The notes: generated by a model from the letters alone, not told the origin. A stretch of 64,000 nt of DNA from Nocardioides sp. Root190 (GCF_001428565.1 NZ_LMIA01000010.1:124001-188000); one strand, 5' to 3'. Shown: positions 53,643-63,598, numbered from the stretch's first letter. A program made the numbers and translations.

Positions 53643-55411
53643 GGTGCCTCCGGCAGCCCGACGGCCACGTCGGTGACGCAGACCGGCTCGGTCCCCTCAC
53701 CCTGCAGTGCCAGTGAGGGCACCAGGCCCGGCAGGTCGGGCAGCACCAGCCAGATCTCGTTCGGGCCACGACGGGCGAGGAAGTCGACCGACCAGTCGGC
53801 GGCGCCGACCTCGACGGTGGACTCCGCCTGGCTGAAGTACTGCAGGCGTACGACGAGGCGGCCCTCGACCGGCAGTGCGAGCGGGATCTCGGTCTCCTCG
53901 GGACCGATCACCTCGTACCCGCAGTTGCCGTCCGGCCCCGGCAGGGCACCGATCGTGCCGGCGAACCGGACCGGTTCGAGATGACCGTCCCGGCCCACGA
54001 CCCGGAGTCGCGGTGACGGCTCGTCGAAGGCCGGCTGCTCCGGGAGCAGCCCGAAGATGTGGGAGTAGCGCGAGTCGTCCCCGACGAGAGGGAGCACGAG
54101 CTCGGCCGGCGCGAGGTCGTCGAAGACGACCTGGGTCGGATCAGCTGCGAGATCACCCCGGAAGGCCTCGACGAACGAACGGTCCTCCTCGTTCTGGAAG
54201 TGCGGCACGAGCAGTGCGGTGCCGAAGGCTGCCCCCACGGCGTACACGGCGACGAGGCCGGCCACGGCGAACCGCCGGACGCGGGCTTCGCGCAGCAGGC
54301 CGAACCCCAGTCCGGCCGGCCCCCCGCGCAGTGCCAGTGCGGCGCAGACGACGGCGGCCTGCGGGATGTCGGCGGAGTAGCGCGGGTCCAGACCGATGAT
54401 CGATCCGAAGGCAGCGCGTCCGGTGAGGAGCAGGAAGGTGTCCGCGGCGAGGTAGCCCACCAGGACCGCGACCGCCCAGCGCCGGGCCGGGCCGCCGCCA
54501 CGCAGCAGCGCCACCAGCACGGCGGCGGCGAGCAGCAGGCTGACCGCCGTCACCCAGGCGGCGGGACGCACGGCGCCGCCCTCGATCTCCCCGGTCCACG
54601 GCCCCCCGGCCAGTCCCGGCACGGCACTGCGGCCCAGGAACGACCACGTCACGCCGAGGAGCTGGCGCGGCGTGCCACCTCCACCCTCGACCTCGGTCAG
54701 CTGCGCGTGGGCCACCAGGAATCCGCCCACGAGGGAGACCATCCCACCCCAGAGCCAGGCATTGTCCCGCACCGCTGCGGTGATCCGGCGCCAGCCCGTC
54801 GCCCGGTCGGCGAGCGCGACCGCGACGCCGAAGACCAACGGCGGGATCAGGACGGCCCGCTCGTGCCACAGCAGGCCGATCGCCGTCACCACGAGGATCG
54901 CGACGACGTGCCTCAGCGCGGCGCCCTCCTGCTTCCAGCGGACCAGCAGCCACACCGCGGCCAGGGAGCACACGACGTGCGGCCACAGGAACATCGACGC
55001 GCTCCACCACAGCGTCGAGACCAGGGTGAGGGGGGTCCATGCGAACACCGCGAGCAGCAGGACGCCCGCCCAGCGCCCGGGCAGCAGACGACGGATGATC
55101 AGCCACGCGAGCACCACAGCGGCCACGTTGACCAACAGGATCCCGACGACCAGCACCGGCCAGCGGTACGGCGTCCCGTGGGCCACCAGCCACAGCGTGA
55201 GCTGCTGCAGCGGGTTCACGTGGCCGGCGAAGTCACGGACGAGGTAGTCCCAGGTCAGGTCGGACTCGTGGGCCCGACCCATCATGTAGAAGTCGTCCTG
55301 GTTGAAGTACGAGCCCGCGAGCAGTCGGCCGCGGACCAGCAGCGTGACCGCGATGATCCCGAGCGCAGCCATCCCGTGGGCGCCACGCCAGGCGGCGAAC
55401 CTGCCGGTCAC
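53639..55411 (-). CDS. Polytopic GT-C glycosyltransferase-like protein
   Basis: Protein of 590 residues with about 11 membrane helices and an external C-terminal beta-rich domain (about 430-590). The first loop contains YFNQDDFYMMGRA, the acidic pair expected for catalysis in GT-C enzymes, followed by HVNPLQQLTLWL. Acts on the outer face of the membrane using a polyprenyl-phosphate sugar if the family reading is right. GTG 55411 overlaps the aftD-like stop (GTGA), so translation is coupled through three successive genes. Confidence 0.87.
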   Translation of the reverse strand: MTGRFAAWRGAHGMAALGIIAVTLLVRGRLLAGSYFNQDDFYMMGRAHESDLTWDYLVRDFAGHVNPLQQLTLWLVAHGTPYRWPVLVVGILLVNVAAVVLAWLIIRRLLPGRWAGVLLLAVFAWTPLTLVSTLWWSASMFLWPHVVCSLAAVWLLVRWKQEGAALRHVVAILVVTAIGLLWHERAVLIPPLVFGVAVALADRATGWRRITAAVRDNAWLWGGMVSLVGGFLVAHAQLTEVEGGGGTPRQLLGVTWSFLGRSAVPGLAGGPWTGEIEGGAVRPAAWVTAVSLLLAAAVLVALLRGGGPARRWAVAVLVGYLAADTFLLLTGRAAFGSIIGLDPRYSADIPQAAVVCAALALRGGPAGLGFGLLREARVRRFAVAGLVAVYAVGAAFGTALLVPHFQNEEDRSFVEAFRGDLAADPTQVVFDDLAPAELVLPLVGDDSRYSHIFGLLPEQPAFDEPSPRLRVVGRDGHLEPVRFAGTIGALPGPDGNCGYEVIGPEETEIPLALPVEGRLVVRLQYFSQAESTVEVGAADWSVDFLARRGPNEIWLVLPDLPGLVPSLALQGEGTEPVCVTDVAVGLPEAP

Positions 55412-58400
55412 GAGGCCACCTCCCGTCGCCGGACCCAGCGGGTCGGCGTACCGAGTGCGGACCCGGCGACCAGGCCGACGGCCACCGCGGCGGCGAGATC
55501 AGCCGAGCCGGCGACCACCTCGACGCTGGTCCAGGCGTCCAGCGCGCCCGAGACCAGCACCAGTGCGGCCACGCTGCAGGCCAGGGCGACCGGTCGACGG
55601 ACCAGGCTGCCCGCGACGAGACCGACCAGTGCGGCAGGACCGAGGAGCAGGGTGGCCAGCGCAGCGGCCCCGATCCAGAACGGCACCGGCACGGGTTCCG
55701 ACGTCGGCCAGCCGACGGACTCACCCGGGTCGACCGGGTCGACCGGCTCCGGGGTGCGGCGCCGCCGCCACAGCAGCAGGCCGAGGGCGACCGTGCCGGC
55801 GAGGAGGACCCCGCCGCTGACAGCCAGGCCCACCGGCAGGAGGACGTCGTAGGACCGCTCGGGGGCGTAGCGGAGCTCCACGTCGACGGCACCGCCGGCC
55901 GGCAGGAGCCAGCCCTGCTGCCAGCCGTCCACCCGCAACGGTTCGAGGCGCTCGCCGTCGGCCTCGGCGATCCAGCCCTCGTTGAAGTTCTCGGGCAGGT
56001 GCAGCACCGTCGGTGCGCCGGCACCGACCCGGGCCGTACGACGGCTGCTCCCCCACTCACCCACGCGGACGTCGCGCCCCTCGCCCACCGATTCATCCAC
56101 GGTCTCCCCCACCGATGCGGCGGTGGCGTCGTCGACGACGGCGAGGTCGAGCACCTCGAGCTCGGCGTTCGGGGTGACCCGCAGACGGTGCGGCCCGGCG
56201 GACAGGTCGGCGAGAACCGGCTCGCCGGTCACGGGGTCGCAGACCTCGAGGGACAGCGGACTGCCGTTGGCGACATCGGCCATCGTCCCCTCGACGGAGG
56301 TCGCCAGACGGCGTCCGTCGAGCTCCACCTCGGGCCCGAAGCCGCAGGCGCGACCCGTCGGGGCGTCGGCGATGAAGGGACGCGTGACATCGGCGCCGCG
56401 CAACGAGACCTCGGGAACCACCACGTGGCGCAGTCCCGCAGCCTTCTCGAATCGCACCGACAGCGTGCGGGTGCGCAGCGGGCGGTCGAGGTCGTTGCCC
56501 GCGCTCTGGCCCAGTCCGACCCGTTCGGGGACACCGTCCTCGCCAGTCACCACGACCGCGACGGGTGCGTGGTCCCCGCCACTGGTGTCCACGTCCAGGC
56601 CGGTGATGGTCTGCGGCTCACGCCACTGGAAGGTCAGCGTCGGGTAGAGGTCCGTGTCGTCCGAGACCCACATCGTCGTCGGCTCGCCGTCGTGGGCAAA
56701 GCGTCCGGCGACCTTCGGGTCCTGGCCGAAGGACGACGAGACACCAACCGGGAGACCGCCGTCGAACGGCGTGAGCAGCAGCGCCGCCTCGGGCGTGCTC
56801 CGCGCGACCGCGTGTCCGGTGATCCGCACCGGCCCGGAGCCGGAGGTGGTGAAGCTGCGGTCCATGCCGCCGCGTTCCTCGGCGCCACGGATCCGCGCCA
56901 CGTCGCAGTCGGGGACGCCAGGGGTGACGAAGCATGCGCGACGACCGGGCGCCGCGGCCAGCACGAAGGACGAGCCGCTCGGGGCGGAGCCGGGGATCCG
57001 GTAGGTCCGTCGCGGCGAGCGATCGTCGAGACGGACCTCGCGCAGGCCCACGCGGGCCGCGCGGGAGGACGTCGCCGCCTCGACCACGCGCACCTCGACC
57101 CGGGACACCTGACTGCCGTCGAGCCGGACGACCACCGGGACACCGGCGGCGCCGATCCGGGCCCGCACCCGCTGGTCTCCCGCGACGACCTCGATCTCCC
57201 GCACGGGTACGACGAAGGGGTCATCGGCCACAGGGGTCACGCTCACACGGTGGACCGCCCTCGGACCGTCGAGGTCGAGGCGGAGCCACTGCTCGTCCGG
57301 ACGCCCGAACCCGGCGGTGACCCACCGGGTGTCGAGGTCGCCGTCGACGGCTGCCTGCGGCCCCGACTCCACGGTCACCGGACCGTAGTTGTCGGCGTAG
57401 CCCTGCGCACTGGAGGCACTCACCGCGCGGAGCCCGTCGTCGTACCCGGCGACGACGGTGTGGTCCGAGGGGCCGGCCGGGTAGTCATGGGCCGCGCGCT
57501 CGAGCCGGAAGTCCTCGTCCGCCGACATCAGCGCGGAAAGGGCTTCGTCGTTGTTCCCGAAGGCGCGCTCGCGGCGCTGGTCGCCGTCGGTGACCACATC
57601 GGCCTCGCGCTCCCACCCGGGCTCCCCCTCGAGCACACTCGCCCGGGAGGTGCCGAGGATCCCGGAGCGCTGCAGGGCGAGGACGCTCTCCGGTGCCCCC
57701 CGCACGGTGAGGACGTCGTCGACGTCGGTCGCCCGCAGGAGCGGCGTACGGCGCGGCACCCCGAACACCTCCACCGCCGCCTCGCCGCCGGCGGTCGTGC
57801 CGAAACCCGCCAGGCGCGGCAGACCGGCGCGGTCGAGGGAGACCGCAGTACCGCCCGGGTTCGGCGACCGGGTCTGGTCCCGGAGCAGGTCGCGGCGCAG
57901 CACGACATGGGTGATCCCGGCGCGGGCGAGCTGGTCGACGAGCGACTCCGTCGCGCGTCCGGTCACGATGCCCTGGTCGAGCGCGGAGAGGTAACGGATC
58001 GTCTCACCCGGGACCAGGGGCACCTGGGTGCGGCTGACGACGCTGGTGCCGCCGAGGATCGCGAGCGGCTCGTCGATCGTCGATCCCCAGTCCTGCAGGG
58101 CGAAGCTCGAGCCCGGGACCACCAGCACGCGGTCGGCATCCTGGTCCGCCAAGAAGGCCTGCGCCTCGCGCCACGGCTCGTCGATCCCGGACCAGCCCGG
58201 TGTGCGGGAGTGGTTGAGGACGAACGGCTGGAGCAGCACCGCGACCAGGACGAGCGGCACGGCCAGGAGCGCCTGACGCCCCTCGACCAGACGCGGCCAC
58301 CGGCCGGCCCACCGCTCGATCAGCGCCCGCACGACGTGCTCGGCAGCGACGGCGAAGCCGATCGCCAACGGCAACCGGACCACCGGATCGATCTTGTGGA

Positions 58401-59487
58401 CGTTGCGGAAGATCTGGAGCGGGCCGTCCAGGAGCGTCCGCACCTGGTCGGCGACGGGTGCTCCGGCGAGACCGCCGTGGGCGACAGCAAGGCAACCCAG
58501 GCCGAGCACCGCCGCCAGGACCAGCGGTCGCCGCAGGTCGCTCGTGAGAACAGTGAGCCCGGCCAGACCGATCGCGGCCACGGAGGCAGCGACCACGATC
58601 AGCAGCGGATCAGTGGCCAGGTCGAACGCCGCCGGCCACCAGGGCCGGTCCCCCGACAACAGGTAGCCCAGCCAGGACGAGTCCCCCCGCACGGACTCCG
58701 ACCAGCCGATCAGCGACGTCGTGTCGCCGGCACTCTCGACGTACTCGTAGAACGGCGGCGCGTAGCGGGCGAGGACCACGAGCGGCAGCGCCCACCAGAG
58801 ACAGGCCGCACCGACGGCGGCCGTCCAGCCCAGCGCGAAGCGTCGCCCGGCGAGGCCGCGGCGTACTCCCCAGAACACCAGGATCACCGCCAGTGGCAGC
58901 GATCCGGCGGTCTCCACCGCATTGACGCCACCCATGCAGACCACGGCAGCACCGCTGAGCAGGATCGCCGTGCGTGCACCGAGGCGCCCACTGAGATGCA
59001 GGACGACCGGCAGCACCAGCCACGGCATCACGGCTCCGGGCAGGGACTCCGCCGTCTGGACGCCGATCGTCCCGAGCAGGCGGGGCGACAGGGCGAACAC
59101 CGCACCGGCGAGCAGGGCGGGCATCCCGGTGAGCCCCAGCGCACGGGCGACCCGCCGCGCGCCCTCGCAGGCGAGGACCACGATGAGCGCCGACCAGAGC
59201 CGCTGGCTGATCCAGTCAGGCACCGCGAGCAGGTCGGTGAGGACGAACCAGGTCCCCTGGGGGAAGAGGTAGCCGTAGGCCTGGTTCTGGAACTCGCCGA
59301 AGTTGCTGCCGGGGTGCCACAGGCTGAAGGCGCCGCCGAGGAAGTCGCCGGGCCGCTGGGTGAGCTCGGCACGGGTGTCGTAGGTGGTCCTGCCGGGCTG
59401 CTGCACCAGCATGAGCAGCGTCACGACGACGTAGAACGCTGCCGCGATCCCCGCGGTCGTCCCGCGCTGCTCGTCCGTGTCCCTCAT
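55408..59487 (-). CDS. AftD-like alpha-(1->3)-arabinofuranosyltransferase (DUF3367)
   Basis: Protein of 1359 residues, size of mycobacterial AftD. About 11 N-terminal membrane helices (to about 430). The first outer loop TTYDTRAELTQRPGDFLGGA carries the family's catalytic acidic residues and continues LWHPGSNFGEFQNQAYGYLF. Two carbohydrate-binding discoidin-like domains follow (about 687-820 and 914-1010), then a third beta domain and C-terminal helices from about 1215. AftD adds arabinofuranose from decaprenyl-phosphoarabinose to arabinogalactan and lipoarabinomannan in mycobacteria; the acceptor here is unknown. GGGAGGAGG precedes ATG 59487. First gene of the operon. Confidence 0.92.
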   Translation of the reverse strand: MRDTDEQRGTTAGIAAAFYVVVTLLMLVQQPGRTTYDTRAELTQRPGDFLGGAFSLWHPGSNFGEFQNQAYGYLFPQGTWFVLTDLLAVPDWISQRLWSALIVVLACEGARRVARALGLTGMPALLAGAVFALSPRLLGTIGVQTAESLPGAVMPWLVLPVVLHLSGRLGARTAILLSGAAVVCMGGVNAVETAGSLPLAVILVFWGVRRGLAGRRFALGWTAAVGAACLWWALPLVVLARYAPPFYEYVESAGDTTSLIGWSESVRGDSSWLGYLLSGDRPWWPAAFDLATDPLLIVVAASVAAIGLAGLTVLTSDLRRPLVLAAVLGLGCLAVAHGGLAGAPVADQVRTLLDGPLQIFRNVHKIDPVVRLPLAIGFAVAAEHVVRALIERWAGRWPRLVEGRQALLAVPLVLVAVLLQPFVLNHSRTPGWSGIDEPWREAQAFLADQDADRVLVVPGSSFALQDWGSTIDEPLAILGGTSVVSRTQVPLVPGETIRYLSALDQGIVTGRATESLVDQLARAGITHVVLRRDLLRDQTRSPNPGGTAVSLDRAGLPRLAGFGTTAGGEAAVEVFGVPRRTPLLRATDVDDVLTVRGAPESVLALQRSGILGTSRASVLEGEPGWEREADVVTDGDQRRERAFGNNDEALSALMSADEDFRLERAAHDYPAGPSDHTVVAGYDDGLRAVSASSAQGYADNYGPVTVESGPQAAVDGDLDTRWVTAGFGRPDEQWLRLDLDGPRAVHRVSVTPVADDPFVVPVREIEVVAGDQRVRARIGAAGVPVVVRLDGSQVSRVEVRVVEAATSSRAARVGLREVRLDDRSPRRTYRIPGSAPSGSSFVLAAAPGRRACFVTPGVPDCDVARIRGAEERGGMDRSFTTSGSGPVRITGHAVARSTPEAALLLTPFDGGLPVGVSSSFGQDPKVAGRFAHDGEPTTMWVSDDTDLYPTLTFQWREPQTITGLDVDTSGGDHAPVAVVVTGEDGVPERVGLGQSAGNDLDRPLRTRTLSVRFEKAAGLRHVVVPEVSLRGADVTRPFIADAPTGRACGFGPEVELDGRRLATSVEGTMADVANGSPLSLEVCDPVTGEPVLADLSAGPHRLRVTPNAELEVLDLAVVDDATAASVGETVDESVGEGRDVRVGEWGSSRRTARVGAGAPTVLHLPENFNEGWIAEADGERLEPLRVDGWQQGWLLPAGGAVDVELRYAPERSYDVLLPVGLAVSGGVLLAGTVALGLLLWRRRRTPEPVDPVDPGESVGWPTSEPVPVPFWIGAAALATLLLGPAALVGLVAGSLVRRPVALACSVAALVLVSGALDAWTSVEVVAGSADLAAAVAVGLVAGSALGTPTRWVRRREVAS

Positions 59488-59526
59488 CCCACCTCCTCCC
59501 GGCGCCACCTCCCTGTGGCGCTGGTC

Positions 59527-59532
59527 ACTGTA
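59527..59532 (-). promoter_or_regulatory. Possible -10 of the envelope operon
   Basis: TACAGT on the minus strand, about 40 bases before the aftD-like start, leaving room for a leader with the strong ribosome-binding site. No convincing -35. Confidence 0.3.
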
Positions 59533-59572
59533 TTCGGAGGGTGGCGAATCCCCGGATCTGGAGGTGTCCGCC

Positions 59573-59578
59573 TAACCT
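59573..59578 (+). promoter_or_regulatory. -10 element of the flippase gene (leaderless)
   Basis: TAACCT, 6 bases before GTG 59585. Confidence 0.45.
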
Positions 59579-59584
59579 GCTGCC

Positions 59585-60838
59585 GTGACGACGTCCGTCG
59601 AGCTCCAGCAGTCCCGCGTGGTGCGCGTCCTGCGCAGCACGGCGGGCATCGCCATTGCCATGGCCGTGATGAACATCGGCACCTACGCGTTCCAGATGGT
59701 CGCCGCCCGGACCCTCGGGCCCAGCCAGTACGGCGCCGTCGCGAGCATGATGGCGCTGCTCATGGTGCTCTCGGTGGTGCAGCTCGGCCTGCAGGCCACG
59801 GCCGCGCGCCGGATCTCCGCCGAGCCCGACGACGTCGCGGCGATCGAACGCACGGTGCTGGTCACCACGTGGCGCGCCGCGCTGCTCCTGGGTCTGCTGG
59901 CGCTCGCCGCCGCACCGGCCGTCTGGCACCTCCTGCGCCTCGACGGCCTGGCCCCTGCCGTCCTGCTCGCCCTGTGCGTCATCCCCGTGACCGTGATGGG
60001 CGGTCAGGCGGGCGTGCTCCAGGGGGAACGCCGCTGGCTCCCGCTGAGCCTGGTCTACCTCTCCGTCGGCGTCCCCCGCGTCCTGCTCGGCGGTGGGTTC
60101 CTGCTGGTGTCGCCCACCGAGACGAGCGCGATGCTCGGTGTCCTGGTCGCCTCCTGGCTCCCGGTCGCCGTCGGTTCCTGGGCCCTGCGCCGCCGCCCCG
60201 GCGACGTCGTCCACCACGACCTGACCGTGCGCCGCGACGTGCTCAAGGAGACCCTCGGCAGCGCCGTGGCCCTGCTGGCCTTCCTCGCACTGTCCAACCT
60301 CGACGTCGTCGTGGCCCGCAGCGTGCTCGACGAGCACGACGCCGGCCTGTACGCCGGCGGCCTGATCGTCACCAAGGCCGTGCTCTTCCTTCCGCAGTTC
60401 GCCGTGGTGATCCTCTTCCCGTCCATGTCGACCGACGGGGAGAGCCGCACGGCGGTGCTCAAGGGGCTGGCGCTGCTGACCGGCCTGGGGGCGGCCTGCA
60501 CCCTGGCGACGTACCTGCTCTCCGGGCTCGCGCTGGTCTTCATCGGCGGCGACGACTACGCCGGCGTGCAGGACCAGCTCTGGCTCTTCGCCGTCCTCGG
60601 CGGGCTGCTGTCGGTCCTGCAGCTGCTCGTGTACGCCGGCCTGGCCAAGCGCGGCCGCGCCACGAAGTACCTCATCGGGATCGGCGTCGTCGTCCTGGTC
60701 GCCGCCGGCGCCACGACCGACAGCGTGCTGGGGCTCGCGCTGACCGTCGCCGCCGTCGATGCCCTCGTCGTCGCGCTGCTCATCGCGCTGCAGATGTTCC
60801 GCCACCGCCGCGAGACAGCCGACTCGGCCGTCGGCTGA
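59585..60838 (+). CDS. Polysaccharide/oligosaccharide flippase (MOP superfamily)
   Basis: Membrane protein of 417 residues with about 12 helices. ITRTL-like loop VAARTLGPSQYGAVASMMALL after helix 1 and the repeat NLDVVVARSVLDEHDAGLYAG in the middle are typical of Wzx/PST transporters, which move lipid-linked glycans across the membrane. Slightly short for the family (about 480), lacking the last helix pair. Divergent from the AftD-like operon with 97 bases between starts, so likely its export component. Convergent with polA, 15 bases between stops. Confidence 0.88.
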   Translation: MTTSVELQQSRVVRVLRSTAGIAIAMAVMNIGTYAFQMVAARTLGPSQYGAVASMMALLMVLSVVQLGLQATAARRISAEPDDVAAIERTVLVTTWRAALLLGLLALAAAPAVWHLLRLDGLAPAVLLALCVIPVTVMGGQAGVLQGERRWLPLSLVYLSVGVPRVLLGGGFLLVSPTETSAMLGVLVASWLPVAVGSWALRRRPGDVVHHDLTVRRDVLKETLGSAVALLAFLALSNLDVVVARSVLDEHDAGLYAGGLIVTKAVLFLPQFAVVILFPSMSTDGESRTAVLKGLALLTGLGAACTLATYLLSGLALVFIGGDDYAGVQDQLWLFAVLGGLLSVLQLLVYAGLAKRGRATKYLIGIGVVVLVAAGATTDSVLGLALTVAAVDALVVALLIALQMFRHRRETADSAVG

Positions 60839-60853
60839 GCTCGCGCCGTCCCG

Positions 60854-63547
60854 CTAGTGCGCGGCTTCGTGCCAGCTCTTGCCGGTGCCGACGGAGACGT
60901 CGAGCGGGACGGTGAGGTCGGCGGCGCCGGCCATCTGCTCACGCACGAGCGCCTCGAGAGCCTCGTGCTCGCCCTCGGCCACCTCGAAGACGAGCTCGTC
61001 GTGGACCTGCAGCAGCATCCGTGAGCGCAACCCGGCCTCGTCGAGCGCGTGGCGGGTCCGGAGCATCGCGACCTTGATCAGGTCGGCGGCCGAGCCCTGG
61101 ATCGGGGCGTTGAGGGCCATCCGCTCGGCTGCTTCCCGGCGCATCCGGTTGTCGCTGGTGAGGTCGGGCAGGTAGCGGCGACGGCCCATGATCGTCTCGG
61201 TGAAGCCGGTGCGACGGGCCTCCTCGACCACCCCGGTCAGGTAGTCGCGGATGCCACCGAAGGTCTCGAAGTACTCATCCATCAGGCCGCTGGCCTCGCC
61301 CGGCGTGATTCCGAGCTGCTGGGACAGGCCGAACGCGGACAGCCCGTAGGCCAGCCCGTAGTTCATCGCCTTGATCTCGGCGCGCATCTCGGGCGTGACG
61401 TCCTCGGGAGCGACGTCGAACACCCGCGAGGCGGTCTCGGCGTGGAAGTCGCGCCCGGTGCGGAAGGCCTCGGTCAGCAGGACGTCCTCGGACAGGTGCG
61501 CCATGATCCGCATCTCGATCTGGCTGTAGTCGGCCGTCATCAGCGACTCGTAGCCCGGACCCACCACGAAGCTCTCGCGGATCCGACGGCCCTCCTCGGT
61601 GCGGACCGGGATGTTCTGCAGGTTGGGCTCGGTGCTCGACAGCCGCCCGGTGGCGGCGATCGTCTGGTGGAACGTGGTGTGGATGCGCCCGTCGGGCTGG
61701 ACCGTCTTGAGCAGGCCCTCGATGGTCTGGCGCAGGCGGATCACCTCGCGGTGCCGCAGCAGGTGGAGCAGGAACGGGTGCTCGGTCTGCTTGAAGAGGT
61801 TCTGCAGGGCGTCCGCGTCGGTCGTGTAGCCGGTCTTGGTGCGCTTGGTCTTCGGCATCGCGAGCTCGTCGAACAGGACGACCTGGAGCTGCTTGGGCGA
61901 GCCGAGGTTGATCTCCTTGCCGATGACGGCGTACGCCTCCTCGGCCTCCTTGCGGACCTCCTCGCCGAAGTGCGCCTCGAGGCCCTCGAGGTGCTCGGTG
62001 TCGACGGCGATGCCGACCTCCTCCATGGCACCGAGGACACCGACGAGCGGCATCTCGACGTCGGTGAGCAGGTCGCGTCCGCCGGCGCGGTCGACCTCAC
62101 CGGCCAGCTCGGCGGACAGGTCGAGCGTGGCGCGTGCCTGCACCATGGCGCCGCGGGCGACGCCGCTGTTGTCGGACTCCTCCTCGAACAACATCCCCTG
62201 ATCGGCGTCCCCGACGGCGGCGAGCTCGCGGTGGAGGTAGCGCAGGGTCAGGTCCGCAAGGTCGTAGGAGCGCTGGTCGGGCGCGACGAGGTACGCCGCG
62301 AGGGCGGTGTCCTCCACGACCCCGGCCAGGTGCCAGCCCTGGGCGGCGATCGCGAGTCCCTGGCCCTTCGCGTCGTGCAGGACCTTGGGCCGGGCGGTGT
62401 CCGCGAGCCAGCCGGCGAGCGCCTGGTCGTCGGCGGGGCTGATCGCCTCGACGTCGACGTAGGCTGCCCGGCCGTCGGCCAGGGCGAACGCGAGGCCGCT
62501 GGTCCGGCCGGTGCCGCTGCCCCAGGTGCCGCGCACCTGGAGGCCGACGGTCTCGGTACCGACGGCCTCGAGCCAACCCGCCACGGCGTCAGGCGCGAGG
62601 GTGGTGCCGTCGATGTCCACGCCGGCCTCGACCTCGACCTCCTCGCCGGGGGCGACGACGTCCATGATCCGGGTGCGCAGCTCGCCACGGAACTCCAGTT
62701 CGTCGAGCAGCTCGAGCGCGGCCGTGCGGTCCCACTCGCCCCGCACGAGGTCGTCCATGACGACGCCGAGGTCGAGGTCACGCACGAGGGCGTTGAGGTG
62801 GCGGTTGCGGATCACGTCGCCGAGGTGCTCCCGGAAGGACTCACCCTTCTTGCCGGTGATCTTGTCGGCCTGGGCGATGACGTTGTCGAGACCGTCGTAG
62901 GTGTTGATCCAGCGCGCGGCGAAGCCGGCGCCGACGCCGGGCACGCCGGGCAGGTTGTCGGAGGTCTCCCCCACGATCGCGGCGAGCTCGGGGTAGCGGT
63001 GCGGCGGGACGCCGTACTTCTCCTCGACGGCGGCCGGAGTCATCCGGGCCAGGTCGGACACACCGCGCATCGGGTACAGCACCGTGGACCGCTCGGTCAC
63101 CAGCTGCAGCGAGTCGCGGTCGCCGGTGAGGATGAGGACCTCCAGCCCGCTGGTCTCGTCGGCGAGGGCCTGGGTGACCAGGGTGGCAATGATGTCGTCG
63201 GCCTCGAAGCCGGGAGCGGTGAGGTAGCGGATCGAGAAGGTGTCGAGCACCTGCTGGATCAGCGGCAGCTGGCTGCTGAACTCTCCGGGCGTCTTGTTCC
63301 GCTTCGCCTTGTACTCGGGGTACTCCTCGAGCCGGAAGGTCTGGCGCGACAGGTCGAAGGCGACCGCGACGTGGGTGGGCTGCTCGTCGCGCAGGACGTT
63401 GACCAGCATCGAGGTGAAGCCGTAGACGGCGTTGGTGTTCTGCCCGGTGGCGGTGGAGAAGTTCTCCACCGGCAGCGCGAAGAAGGCGCGGTAGGCCAGC
63501 GAGTGGCCGTCGAGGAGGAGCAGACGCGGACGGGAGGTCTCGGGCAC
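60854..63547 (-). CDS. polA: DNA polymerase I
   Basis: Replication/repair polymerase of 897 residues. The N-terminal 5' nuclease domain has LLLLDGHSLAYRAFFAL and FEADDIIATL. The 3'-5' exonuclease-like middle (about 310-480) lacks the DxE metal motif, so proofreading is probably absent, as in mycobacterial PolA. Polymerase motifs are intact: TADYSQIEMRIMAH (A), KAMNYGLAYGLSAFGLS (B) and LLQVHDELVFE (C). Protein ends SVGTGKSWHEAAH. TAGAGT lies 6 bases before GTG 63547. Confidence 0.98.
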   Translation of the reverse strand: MPETSRPRLLLLDGHSLAYRAFFALPVENFSTATGQNTNAVYGFTSMLVNVLRDEQPTHVAVAFDLSRQTFRLEEYPEYKAKRNKTPGEFSSQLPLIQQVLDTFSIRYLTAPGFEADDIIATLVTQALADETSGLEVLILTGDRDSLQLVTERSTVLYPMRGVSDLARMTPAAVEEKYGVPPHRYPELAAIVGETSDNLPGVPGVGAGFAARWINTYDGLDNVIAQADKITGKKGESFREHLGDVIRNRHLNALVRDLDLGVVMDDLVRGEWDRTAALELLDELEFRGELRTRIMDVVAPGEEVEVEAGVDIDGTTLAPDAVAGWLEAVGTETVGLQVRGTWGSGTGRTSGLAFALADGRAAYVDVEAISPADDQALAGWLADTARPKVLHDAKGQGLAIAAQGWHLAGVVEDTALAAYLVAPDQRSYDLADLTLRYLHRELAAVGDADQGMLFEEESDNSGVARGAMVQARATLDLSAELAGEVDRAGGRDLLTDVEMPLVGVLGAMEEVGIAVDTEHLEGLEAHFGEEVRKEAEEAYAVIGKEINLGSPKQLQVVLFDELAMPKTKRTKTGYTTDADALQNLFKQTEHPFLLHLLRHREVIRLRQTIEGLLKTVQPDGRIHTTFHQTIAATGRLSSTEPNLQNIPVRTEEGRRIRESFVVGPGYESLMTADYSQIEMRIMAHLSEDVLLTEAFRTGRDFHAETASRVFDVAPEDVTPEMRAEIKAMNYGLAYGLSAFGLSQQLGITPGEASGLMDEYFETFGGIRDYLTGVVEEARRTGFTETIMGRRRYLPDLTSDNRMRREAAERMALNAPIQGSAADLIKVAMLRTRHALDEAGLRSRMLLQVHDELVFEVAEGEHEALEALVREQMAGAADLTVPLDVSVGTGKSWHEAAH

Positions 63548-63553
63548 CCGGCG

Positions 63554-63559
63554 ACTCTA
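63554..63559 (-). promoter_or_regulatory. -10 element of polA (leaderless)
   Basis: TAGAGT on the minus strand, 6 bases before GTG 63547. Confidence 0.5.
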
Positions 63560-63598
63560 CCGAGGCCGACCGACAGCCAGTGCGCCCGGCGTGCTCGA

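Noticed and set aside
55999..60915. Open frame of 1638 codons on the plus strand
   Set aside because: Antisense to the AftD-like gene and partly out of frame with the flippase; no domain and shadow-type composition.
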